This document shows positions 9,758 to 19,015 of a stretch of DNA of 64,000 bases, one piece after another. The stretch is from Rheum nobile (taxonomy: Eukaryota > Streptophyta > Magnoliopsida > Caryophyllales > Polygonaceae). Location of the stretch: the NCBI GenBank assembly GCA_027886185.1, contig WOAB01000127.1, positions 186,001 through 250,000 of the forward strand. The letters are read 5' to 3'. Within the stretch, counting starts at the first letter, position 1. Every line of letters begins with the position of its first letter. The position numbers and the translations under genes are program-made. Below the pieces are notes generated by a model. That model was not told where the DNA came from and did no database searches. It saw nothing but the letters and a program-made list of their open reading frames with translations.

Positions 9758-11953
9758 TTGCACAATAATGGAAAAGATCCAATTGAGAAATTTGATCCCA
9801 GAAGCGATGAAGGGATATTCCTTGGCTATGTCAGCAACAATAAGGCTTACAAAGTGTACAACCTTCGTACACAAAAGATTGAGGAAAGTATTCATGTTGT
9901 ATTCAATGAATCTGCTTTCTCTAACATGCCACATGTACCCTCTAGTTCTCCTCCTGCTGATGATGACCCCGATGAATCCTTCCCCTCATCTACTCCTGAG
10001 TTCTCTCTCAACCTGTCTGGCGACTCTGTTGGGAACTCCCCCGATTCTGAAGAGCAATCCTCTCCTGCTTCTCCGAATCCTGATAAGCAAAATGATACTC
10101 CATCCACCGCGAGTCCTCAAGACATCGGAACGCCTGTTCAAGCTCCCAATCCTAGGGAACCCGTCTCCTCCGATGCTCCTACTTCCAGTTCCCATGTTGA
10201 AGGGAACCTTGATGATCATGCCACAGGGAACTCTGATGATCATTCTGTAGGGAACCCTGATGTCACACATCCTGTTGTGACCAATGACTCAATTCCTGTT
10301 CCCAACTACAAGTACAAAGGATCTCATCCCGTGGATCTAATCATAACTCCATATCACAAACCAGGTCCGTCCACTAGATCCTCTCTAAATAACTTTTGTG
10401 CTTTCAATGCCTTCTTATCTCTTATAGAGCCCAAGAACTACAAAGAAGCACTCACTGACCCAGACTGGATTCATGCAATGCAAGAGGAATTACATCAATT
10501 TGATCATAACAAAGTCTGGCGCTTAGTTCCCTGTCCTTCCAACAGAACCATCATAGGAACTAAGTGGATCTTTCATAACAAGCTTGATGACTCTGGTGTC
10601 GTCACAAGGAACAAAGCTCGTCTGGTAGCTCAAGGGTACAATCAACAAGAGGGAATTGACTACGATGAGACGTTTGCTTATGTTGCACGAATGGAGGCCA
10701 TTCGCCTAATGATTGCCTTTGCTGCCCATAAGGGATTCCAACTCTTCCAAATGGATGTCAAAACTGCCTTCCTAAATGGAATTCTTCAAGAGGAAGTGTA
10801 TATCAAGCAGCCCCCTGGATTTGAGGACAAAGAGCATCCTGACTACGTCTACTTCCTAGACAAAGCTCTCTATGGGCTAAAGCAGGCTCCCCGTGCACGG
10901 TATGACCGTCTTGCTCAGTTCCTGTTATCCAATGGATACAGAAGAGGTTTGATTGATAAAACTCTTTTCTTACTGGAAGTTAAGGATGATATCTTGGTTG
11001 TTCAAGTATATGTCGACGACATTATCTTTGGTTCCACTAACCTCTCTCTTGTAGAAAAGTTCAAGAACTTAATGAGCAGTGAATTCGAGATGAGCATGAT
11101 TGGGGAACTGACCTTCTTCCTAGGTCTTCAAGTGAATCAAATCTCAGAGGGAACTCAGATCCATCAACAGAAGTATGTGAAGGAACTTCTTAGAAAATTC
11201 AAGATGGACACTTGCAAACCCTTTGCAACTCCTATTTCCCCATCAACCAAGCTCACGCTGGAAGATTCTGATCCCAAGGCTGATCAATCCTTATACAGGC
11301 AAATGATAGGTTCCCTTCTCTACCTAACTGCTAGTAGACCAGATATTATGTATTCTGTGTGTCTTTGTGCTCGCTTTCAGGCTGACCCTCGCTCAAAGCA
11401 CATGTCCGCTGTGAAACGAATTCTCCGCTATCTGAAGGGAACTGACAATCTCTGTCTTTGGTACCCCAAACACTGTGACTTCGAGCTCCTCTCCTACACA
11501 GATGCTGATTATGCTGGATTCCTCCAGAACAGAAAAAACACTTCTGGAATGGCTCAGTTCCTTGGCCCCTGCCTGGTCACATGGGGCTCCAAGAAGCAAA
11601 CCTCCATATCTCTCTCCACCACTGAGTCCGAATACATTGTTGCTGCTGCTTGTTGTGCTCAACTCCTCTGGCTCAAACAACAACTCGCGGACTTTGGTAA
11701 ATCTTATGGCCCTCTCAAAATTCTTTGTGATAATATTAGTGCCATTAGCATCTCTAAGAATCCTGTATTTCATTCCAAGTCTAAGCATATTGACATAAGG
11801 CACCACTTTTTGAGAGATAACGTGGAAAAATGGATCATTATTATGGAACATTGTCGTACTGAGGAACAAATTGCTGATATATTCACAAAAGCCCTTAATC
11901 GAGAACCTTATGAGTACTTTAGACTCCTTCTTGGAATGATTTCCATAGCTTAG
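9758..11953 (+). CDS. Copia integrase tail, reverse transcriptase and RNase H
   Basis: This open frame of about 731 codons begins after the frameshift; there is no ATG at the start, so it is not an independent gene. It opens with the integrase C-terminal signature GKDPIEKFDPRSDEGIF and a Ser/Pro/Asp-rich linker with repeats based on GNSDDHS. RT landmarks: KARLVAQGYNQQEGIDY, QMDVKTAFLNG, ALYGLKQAPRA and YVDDIIFGS. RNase H landmarks: SYTDADYAGF, STTESEYIVA, ILCDNISAI and IFTKAL. It shows the best conserved enzymes in the left half, but upstream lesions prevent a normal polyprotein. Confidence 0.88.
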   Translation: MHNNGKDPIEKFDPRSDEGIFLGYVSNNKAYKVYNLRTQKIEESIHVVFNESAFSNMPHVPSSSPPADDDPDESFPSSTPEFSLNLSGDSVGNSPDSEEQSSPASPNPDKQNDTPSTASPQDIGTPVQAPNPREPVSSDAPTSSSHVEGNLDDHATGNSDDHSVGNPDVTHPVVTNDSIPVPNYKYKGSHPVDLIITPYHKPGPSTRSSLNNFCAFNAFLSLIEPKNYKEALTDPDWIHAMQEELHQFDHNKVWRLVPCPSNRTIIGTKWIFHNKLDDSGVVTRNKARLVAQGYNQQEGIDYDETFAYVARMEAIRLMIAFAAHKGFQLFQMDVKTAFLNGILQEEVYIKQPPGFEDKEHPDYVYFLDKALYGLKQAPRARYDRLAQFLLSNGYRRGLIDKTLFLLEVKDDILVVQVYVDDIIFGSTNLSLVEKFKNLMSSEFEMSMIGELTFFLGLQVNQISEGTQIHQQKYVKELLRKFKMDTCKPFATPISPSTKLTLEDSDPKADQSLYRQMIGSLLYLTASRPDIMYSVCLCARFQADPRSKHMSAVKRILRYLKGTDNLCLWYPKHCDFELLSYTDADYAGFLQNRKNTSGMAQFLGPCLVTWGSKKQTSISLSTTESEYIVAAACCAQLLWLKQQLADFGKSYGPLKILCDNISAISISKNPVFHSKSKHIDIRHHFLRDNVEKWIIIMEHCRTEEQIADIFTKALNREPYEYFRLLLGMISIA

Positions 11954-13424
11954 CGGTTCTAAGTTCCCTTGCCTATTTCCCTGGTATTGACTAGTTATGT
12001 GACTTATTATTTTCTTTGGTAACTAGTTGGGAACTGTGTTTACTGCTTTTCTTGTCCATCTCTGCCTTCATGTGTTTATTGTTATGATATTAGTTGGACA
12101 TTCTTCTCGCCTTCATGCGTTGTGTGAATATCTTGATTGCATTTCTTTCAACAATATATAATCAATCTGATCTCTGAACCCACATTATAAGCCGAAAGGA
12201 TGATTGATTATAAGTTGTCCCTAACCTGGCTTCCCTAGTAGTTCCCTATGAACCTTCTTCTGATTAGTCCACAACTGGGAACTTACTAGTTTAGCGTCAA
12301 AATTGCCTTCCTGCTATTTTTATGCTTTTGGATGTGTACTTTTCATGATTTAAATACCCACTACATATATGCATCCAAAGCCTTTCCTAGCCAGGTACTT
12401 CTAAGGAACTAAGGGGAACTGAAAAGGTCGCTGCTTGTGTGCTTTCTCTGTCGCCGTCTCGGATATTGTGTCTCCTTCCTTTACTGTGTTCAGAGATAAT
12501 CATGATGAATCCCTGCAAATTTTGTCCGATTGTGAACGTTGAGGATGTGATGTGATTCTGATCCATTGCCTTTGGAAAAATAAAAAATAAAATAAATAAA
12601 ATAAAGGAACTGAGCTGTTGGATCATTCTCCTTCATATACAAGCTTGCCACTCTCATCCCTCGTACTCTCTGCCTTACCCCTCAATCATCAAAGCCCTGC
12701 TGACAATACTTGGTGTGTCCCCGGAGTCCCCCTCTAAAGACGATGTATCAACACTAAATGGATATGGCTTACATCAACGTCTCAGGGTTAATGAGGAAAA
12801 GGTGGTTAAGCCTAAGAGGACTCGTGCTGCCACTGACCCATCTGCGCATGAGACCTTCGACCTCCAGATTGTCACTGCTGCCATCTCTGCTGAGCTCAAG
12901 GAACTCACTGCTGCTGTGAAGGAACTGACTGCTGCCTTTAACTCTCTTGCGGCTACATTGATTGCCAAGCTGCCTCCCAGTTCCTCCTGAATTCCCTATG
13001 TTGTCTCTGGCTTAGTCTCCCTAGGAACTCCCCTACTCACTAGCTGCCCTGCTTTGTTGGTTTTTTATCTCTTCGTGATCTTGTTTGTTTGCTCTTCGTG
13101 TGTTTGCTAGCTGCTTTGTGCATCTTTTGTTATAATTAATGAATATCTGTTTGCTCAGTTATGACTTGCCATTTGCTTTGAACTTGTTCCTCTCTGGGTT
13201 ACCATTTGAAACTAATCTATCTTTTCGATGATGTCAAAAGGGGGAATAGACTCTGGAATCTTGGAACCAATAGGACTGGTGTATTTCTAAGGGGAAACTA
13301 AGTACTGTGTTCAAAAATTAAGGGGGAACTATGAAGCATTTATCCCAGTATCTCTGCTTTCTTAATATGTCAATTAACTTGCCTATTGGTTTTGTGCTTA
13401 TTACTGGTATTAGTTTGTCATCAT
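11954..13424 (+). other. Long 3' region of outer SIRE-like element with a remnant ORF
   Basis: About 1.5 kb lies between the RNase H stop and the polypurine tract. It holds an A/T-rich simple stretch near 12575-12604 and an open frame at 12715-12990 (about 91 codons) with KELTAAVKELTAAFNSLAATL-like helical repeats. This probably represents the C-terminal coiled-coil tail of the env-like ORF, whose main body is missing here. The rest is non-coding on inspection. Confidence 0.55.
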
Positions 13425-13439
13425 CAAAAAGGGGGAAAT
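13425..13439 (+). promoter_or_regulatory. Polypurine tract
   Basis: AAAAAGGGGGAAAT lies directly before the LTR start TGTTGG. It is the RNase H-resistant primer for plus-strand cDNA and fixes the LTR border. Confidence 0.9.
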
Positions 13440-14231
13440 TGTTGGAATGGAACTCTTTGGAACGTCAGTTCCCATGGAGTTCCCTTCCTCTGTTTCTCTT
13501 GTTTTGACGATGACAAACACTTTAACTTAACTGGCTATTCTAGTGTTTAATCTACAGCTGAAAAGATAAGGGAACCAAGTCCAAAGTGAGCTAAGATCAA
13601 GATCAAGGGAACTGGATGGGAACCGCATCTGTGTAACTACCAACGTTATCTACAGAATCTTTGTGAAGATTTGTTTCCGGATTTAATGCGCCTAGCAGAA
13701 GACCTTAGGCGTCAAGATACACATAGATTATCTTTATATGATTGTGTATATTGTAATTCGGTTAAGGAAATATTTCTTATCTTATCTTAGGTAAGAGATG
13801 AAATACCGAATCATGGATTTATGGAATATGTTTGTTCAAAGAATATCTCCTCTGAGATCTTTCCTTGACAAACATATTGTATAAATACATGACGCTGTTA
13901 GTAGGTGAAAGCGATGCATTTTCACGAGCCTTAGAGTGCATCAGAAAGAAGAAACAGAAAGAAGAAGTGTTCGAGTTGATAGTGTCGAAGTAAGTCTATT
14001 GTGTGTTAATCTGTGATTTCTAGGGAACTAGGTTTAGTCTTAGTGAGTTAGACTGAAACGAGATAGTTCGGAAGTTGTAATCACATAATAATATACAAGT
14101 AGACTGTTTGAAATCCTCGAAAGAGGGGTGATTTTTATCCTAGATAACTTGTTTACTAGTTATTCCGCTGCCCATAGAAACTGAACACATTTGTGTCTCA
14201 GTTCCCTTGAAACTAACGCACAGATCCTACA
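13440..14231 (+). repeat. 3' LTR of outer SIRE-like Copia element
   Basis: It is 792 bp, TGTTGG...CCTACA, preceded by the polypurine tract and ending exactly where LINE reverse-transcriptase coding begins (14232). Its termini match those of the 1137-bp LTR at 7006-8142. The 5' partner is not in the window, so its target duplication cannot be tested. Confidence 0.88.
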
Positions 14232-15915
14232 GGGGTGTATTAATTTTTCCATGGTTTCTTTAAGTCTAGTTGTTATGATCTTCGAGATAATCTTATAAAT
14301 TATAGAGAACAGACTTATGGGTCTATAGTGATTAGTAGAGTTCGGATTATCACATTTTGGGATCAGGGAGATGAATGTGTGATTTATTTGTTTAAGCAGT
14401 TTCCTAGATAGAAATAAGCTTTTAACTGCTTGGATAACAGAAGGACCTACGATGTCCCAATATTTTTGGTAAAATTCTGCTGTCATGCCATCCGGCCCTG
14501 GTGATTTATCCGAGCCAATGTTAAAGACCGTCTTTTTGATTTCTTCATTGGATACGTTTCTTATTAATTTCAAATTGTCCTGTGTAGAGATTTCAGGTTG
14601 GATTAATTCGAGATTTTCCTAGAGTAGTCTATGGTTCATATCCTCACTTCTGAATCTTTTAATGAAATCATTCTTGATTTCATTTCTAATGTTTTCTTCT
14701 CCAGTGATGCTTGTTCCTTCTTGTGTTTTGATTTCTTTTATAATTTTTCTATTTCTTCTTTCACTTGCTATTTTGTGAAAATAACTAGCATTCGTGTCAT
14801 TATATTTGATGTGTTTTACTTTAGCTCTTTGGTTCCAGTAAACTTTCTGGAAACACAAAAGTTTTTTTTTTCTATGATTCTTATTTGTTTTTTAATGAGA
14901 TCATTTGTTGGATGGGTACAAATCTCAGTTTGGATTTCAGAGAGCTGTTTTTCTATAGTTTGTAATTGTGTGAAAATATTTCCAAAGGTACTTTTATTCC
15001 AGATCTTAGCATGTTTCTTGAGTAATTTTGTTTTGGATACAAGATTATACAATCTAGATCCATGATAGTTAGTTCTCCAAGCTTGTTTAACAACGTTTCT
15101 AAAATCCTTTCTAGTCATCCAATTTTTTTCAAATTTAAACGGTTGATGTTTGAAAGGTACTGTTGATTCCAGCTCAATAGAGATGGGACAATGGTTTGAA
15201 CTGAAAAAAGCAAATGCTTCGTACAGATATCAGGATACCATTGAAGAATCTGGTGATGAATAAGTACCCTATCCAGTTTTTCATAAATGGTATCTATTTC
15301 TGTGTTGTTCTTTCGCCAGGTATAGATGTTTCCCTGGATAGGGGTATCCAATAGTTCGCATTCATTCTTAAAATGATGTAATCTTGTAAATTTTGTCAAA
15401 GGTGGTAATAATCCGCCTAATTTTTCAGAAGAGTCTTGTATTTCGTTCAGATCTCCCATAATAATGCACGAAAGAAAGCAATTTTTAATATAAGAGATAA
15501 ATCCGTTCTAAAACACATTCTTTGCAGAATCATTTGATGGGGCATAAGTTAGGATTAGCATAAGTTTTCTATTCGTGAGCAGGTTAGTATACTTAATACT
15601 AATGAATCTTGTTTCAATTTGATCAATTTCAAGGATTTCATTTGTAAGTTGGTAAGTCTTCCACATTACGCAAATGCCCCCCGCGAAGCCAGTAGTTGGG
15701 ACACAATAGAATTGATCAAAACCCGCTTGTTTCCACACTTTTTCATTTGGTTCTTTGTTTGTTCTTGTTTCAAAGAGTGCAAGTAGTTGTATTCGTTCAA
15801 TTTTGCAAAAGGATTTGACATCCATCCAAAAGATTTTCTTCCCGATTCCACGACAATTCCATGTTGTGATCTTCATAAAAAACCAATTGTGTTTCTGCCC
15901 CATATCCTCAGACAT
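14232..15915 (-). pseudogene. LINE (L1-like) ORF2: endonuclease and truncated RT
   Basis: Read on the minus strand it begins with an AP-endonuclease (TTWNCRGIG, GGICVMWK, LTYAPSND, then GDLNEIQ at about 15455, IYTWRKNN and LDRVLI). A linker leads into reverse transcriptase (SDKSPGPDGMTAEFY, then ISLIPKCDNP, HYRPISL). Coding stops at 14231 before the catalytic YADD box, because the plus-strand Copia LTR is inserted there. At least two frameshifts separate the fragments. Plant L1 elements encode both activities for target-primed integration. The missing half should lie beyond the other end of the Copia nest. Confidence 0.85.
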
Positions 15916-18666
15916 TTAGGGGACTTATAATCATTTCTAATTATTGTAATTTTCGTGAGCATATGAACAATTTTGTTTCTGCTCTCAATCACATTCTTGT
16001 TCCTGTTTGTATGCAAACAAATAGCCATGTTTTCATGATTTTGATCCTCTTTTGACATTTTTTGTTTTGTTTTCATAGTTTCCCATAGTGCTAGTTTATT
16101 GACTTGAAAGTCAACTCCAGATTGCCACAACTGATTGTTCAAAAAAGTGTGTCGATTTAAATTGTTCATGGAGTCACAACTTCAAAAGAGATTGTCCAGA
16201 GATTGATTGTTCAGAGAGAAATTTCCACAATCTACAAAGTCTCTACAAGTACTACAAAGGTAGCAATAAACATCCAAGTTATAATTCAGAATAAAGATAA
16301 TCCATTTGAAAAAGATGGAATTCTGAATTATATAGTAAAGGTTTTCAGAGATAAAATCAGTTATAATTCAGAATAAAGATAATCCATTTGAAAAAGATGG
16401 AATTCTGAATTATATAGTAAAGGTTTTCAGAGATAAAATTTATCAAGGAAAGTTCATATTGACAGTCATAAAAGGGGAGGATCGTATGAGTACTGAAGTG
16501 CCAACAATAAAGATACTCATAGTTCCAAGTAATCAAATTACTATAATTCTGGGGGTTACAAAACCACCTAGTAGTACTGCACCCAATCAGAAACTTAGTG
16601 AAGTTCAAATTCCTGTGTCTCTTGTTGTTGTTATGAATAATAAAGTAGTAAGCTGTAGAGATGAAGCCAGCCACAGAAGACCGAACTAGAAGTAGCAGCT
16701 TGTCAACAAAGTGCCAACAGTGGCCACCATTATCATAAAAACTGAACTCATAAGAGTTGTATAAAACAGGGAGACTGTGAGTCTCGGGTTGGGTCCTCCC
16801 CACGAATGGAGATTTGTTCAGGTTCGAGTTGTTCAGATAATAACAATTGTTCACCTTGGTCATTTTGTGAACATGGTGATGATGGTCACCCCTATGAAGA
16901 TTCTTGGTTTTTGAGAGGATGATGCTTAAAAGTTCCTGGACACAGAAAAGAAAGACCAGAAAAAAATAAGCAAAGTATTGTAGAAGAATGTTGAGAAAAG
17001 AGAGGATTACTACCTTGAGATAGTTGTTAGGCCTTCGAGTTTTAGTTGAATCAATATTTATTCAAAAACATAAACAACATTAAGTAGAGAGTATAACTAC
17101 CGACTTGTTCTGAGATGATGCTAAAGTCAGTATCATCAAAATTCCAGGATTTCAAGAGAGTAAGAGTTCTGGTAATAGATCCACAGTAGTTGTCATAGAC
17201 AGACCTATCACAAAACCACAGGGCTATGGAAAGAAAAATAGATTTACAAGGAGTGAGAAGAGTATCCTAGAGGTTTAAAACTCTCCTAAGATAAAAGGAA
17301 TCCAAATTTTGATTAGCAGAGCCCTTCCTCAGGGAAAACAAGCACTCATTAAGCATCATCATAAAACCTACATGAACATTTTTGTACAACAGCCAGTTCA
17401 GAGAGAAATGGGACTGTCGCTTGTTCAGGGTGAGTTTGTTCAAAAAATTGCAATTGTTCAACCAAACATTGTCATAAGTAGCTTGTTCAGGAGAAATACT
17501 AATAATTTTCTCACAAAGATTCAAGGATTGAGAGATCAAGTTCATCCAGTCAAAGAAGCAATCCGAATTCATGGAAGAACGAGAAGGGATCTCGCCCAAG
17601 AAAACCGAAAGCGAGCAAGGTTTTAATAGGGTTCGAAGTATCAGATTCAAGCAAATAGAGAAAACAACAAGGAAAGCAAATAGAGAAAAAATAGAGGAAG
17701 GAAACCACCTGGAAGGCAGGGACCAACAATTTTTAGGAAGCAAGGGTCTGGAAAGATGTTGCCTCCAGATCCAATCCTGCAACCCAGGGCCAAGAACTTG
17801 GACACTCGAGCAACACTAGGACAACTTCTTTGGTCGGCGATGGGGGTACAGATTCATAGGCCTAGCTGTAGTTCTTGCTGCATGGATCCTCGAGCAACAC
17901 CAGGACCCCTCTTTAATCCAACTCTCCATGGAGCCCGGATCCCACACAGGGAGAAGGAGAAACCCATCCAAGCGGAGCTTGGAGAAGAGAAGAGGAGCGA
18001 GGCAGATCTAAGGACAAAGCAGGCTCCAGAGGCGATTGAAGACGGGGAAACCACCGGGAAGGGCCCACAAAACCCCCGTCTTTGCCCATGTCGTCGCTCC
18101 CCTCTCAGAGAGAAAAAATTTCGCAAGGGTAGGGGTGGAATGCAAGTTGAAACTGGCATAGTGGTCAAGGATTTTGCAGTAAGGATTTGGGATGAGGATT
18201 GAGGGTTCAAGATTGAAGAGCGGCGCACGCTCAAGATCTAGGGTTTCGGGGAGCAGGTTGGGGGTAAGGTTAGAGAGCGTTTTCGTTTTCATTGTAATCA
18301 TATGTGTATATATATGTTACAAGTTCTATACTGTCAAGCAACTTGCGATCAAAAAATCGGAGCCCACAAAAAAGACTTCAATTCTTAACAAAATTAAAAG
18401 AACCGAACTAAAGAAATTCTCTTCAAATGAATTTTCAACAAATTGAGAAGCCATGAGGAGCACACAAAGATGTAACTTACCTGGTACGAGTGGTAGTGAG
18501 CCACAAATGGAGACTTCAAAGCTTAGCTCTAGAAGATATGTAACTTACTCTGTGTGCCTGTAGCCCTCGATAAGTCGCGGATTAAGAAAGAGATGCCTTA
18601 AATCAAAGAAAAACAAGCACTGGCATCAAATTAGATGTTAATATTTTCCATGGGTTGGTTAAATTT
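15916..18666 (-). other. Possible LINE 5' region / degenerate ORF1; otherwise unassigned
   Basis: Upstream of LINE ORF2 no clean gene is visible. On the minus strand there are Asn/Leu-rich frames (about 15873-16169, 16357-16863 and 17267-17782) sharing loosely repeated 'NNxxLN' phrases, which could be a decayed ORF1. I see no RNA-binding domain or zinc knuckle, so this is a guess from position. The segment 17800-18300 is more GC-rich and could be a LINE 5' untranslated region. Confidence 0.3.
16277..16440. repeat. 82-bp perfect tandem duplication with internal hairpin
   Basis: Copies at 16277-16358 and 16359-16440 look identical. Each contains ATAATTCAGAAT and its reverse complement ATTCTGAATTAT about 26 bp apart, able to form a stem. 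It lies in the unassigned region upstream of the LINE. Confidence 0.85.
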
Positions 18667-18671
18667 GAATA

Positions 18672-18984
18672 TGTTGGGTTATGGAGCCTGAAGCGTAAAG
18701 GAAGTACGTGTAAAGGCTCGCACGGTCAGTTGTTAGGATTCGAACGTAGTAACGAAGGAAAAACGAAGCAAAGAACACGAGAATTGTTAACCCGTGTTGT
18801 TATTTAACCCTAGTTGATCAATTGTAATCTTTGATCGTCGTTATCGTTGTCATCACATTATTGAGAGGAGAAAACCCTGCCTTGGTAGTGCCCCCAGACG
18901 TAGTCAATTCTTTGACGAACTGGGTTAACAATTCTCGTGTTCTTTGCTTCGTTTTTCCTTCGTTACTACGTTCGAATCCTAACA
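18672..18984 (+). repeat. 5' LTR, shortened and carrying an inverted copy of its own 3' end
   Basis: It is 313 bp, against 499 bp in the 3' LTR. Bases 18672-18728 match the 3' LTR start and 18792-18984 match its end, but the middle is replaced. Bases 18731-18793 are a perfect reverse complement of 18922-18984, the last 63 bp of the LTR. The arms are separated by 128 bp. Confidence 0.9.
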
Positions 18985-18986
18985 AT

Positions 18987-18998
18987 TGGTATCAGAGC
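18987..18998 (+). promoter_or_regulatory. Primer-binding site, initiator Met-tRNA
   Basis: TGGTATCAGAGC lies two bases after the LTR end AATCCTAACA. It marks the start of the internal region. Confidence 0.95.
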
Positions 18999-19015
18999 TG
19001 GTTCTGGTGGTGACG

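Larger units (their letters stand above)
8143..14231 (+). mobile_element. Outer SIRE-like Copia element, 5' part displaced by nested copy
   Basis: From 8143 the sequence is gag C-terminus, protease, integrase, RT and RNase H, a long 3' region, a polypurine tract and a 3' LTR (13440-14231). The 5' LTR and gag N-terminus are absent because the minus-strand element is inserted here; they should lie beyond the left window edge. The 3' LTR ends directly inside LINE ORF2, so this element itself interrupted a LINE. Stops at 8533, 8618 and 9334 and a frameshift near 9760 show it is dead. Confidence 0.85.

Noticed and set aside
17267..17782. 171-codon minus-strand ORF as LINE ORF1
   Set aside because: No RNA-binding domain or zinc knuckle seen, so mentioned only as a possibility within the unassigned region.
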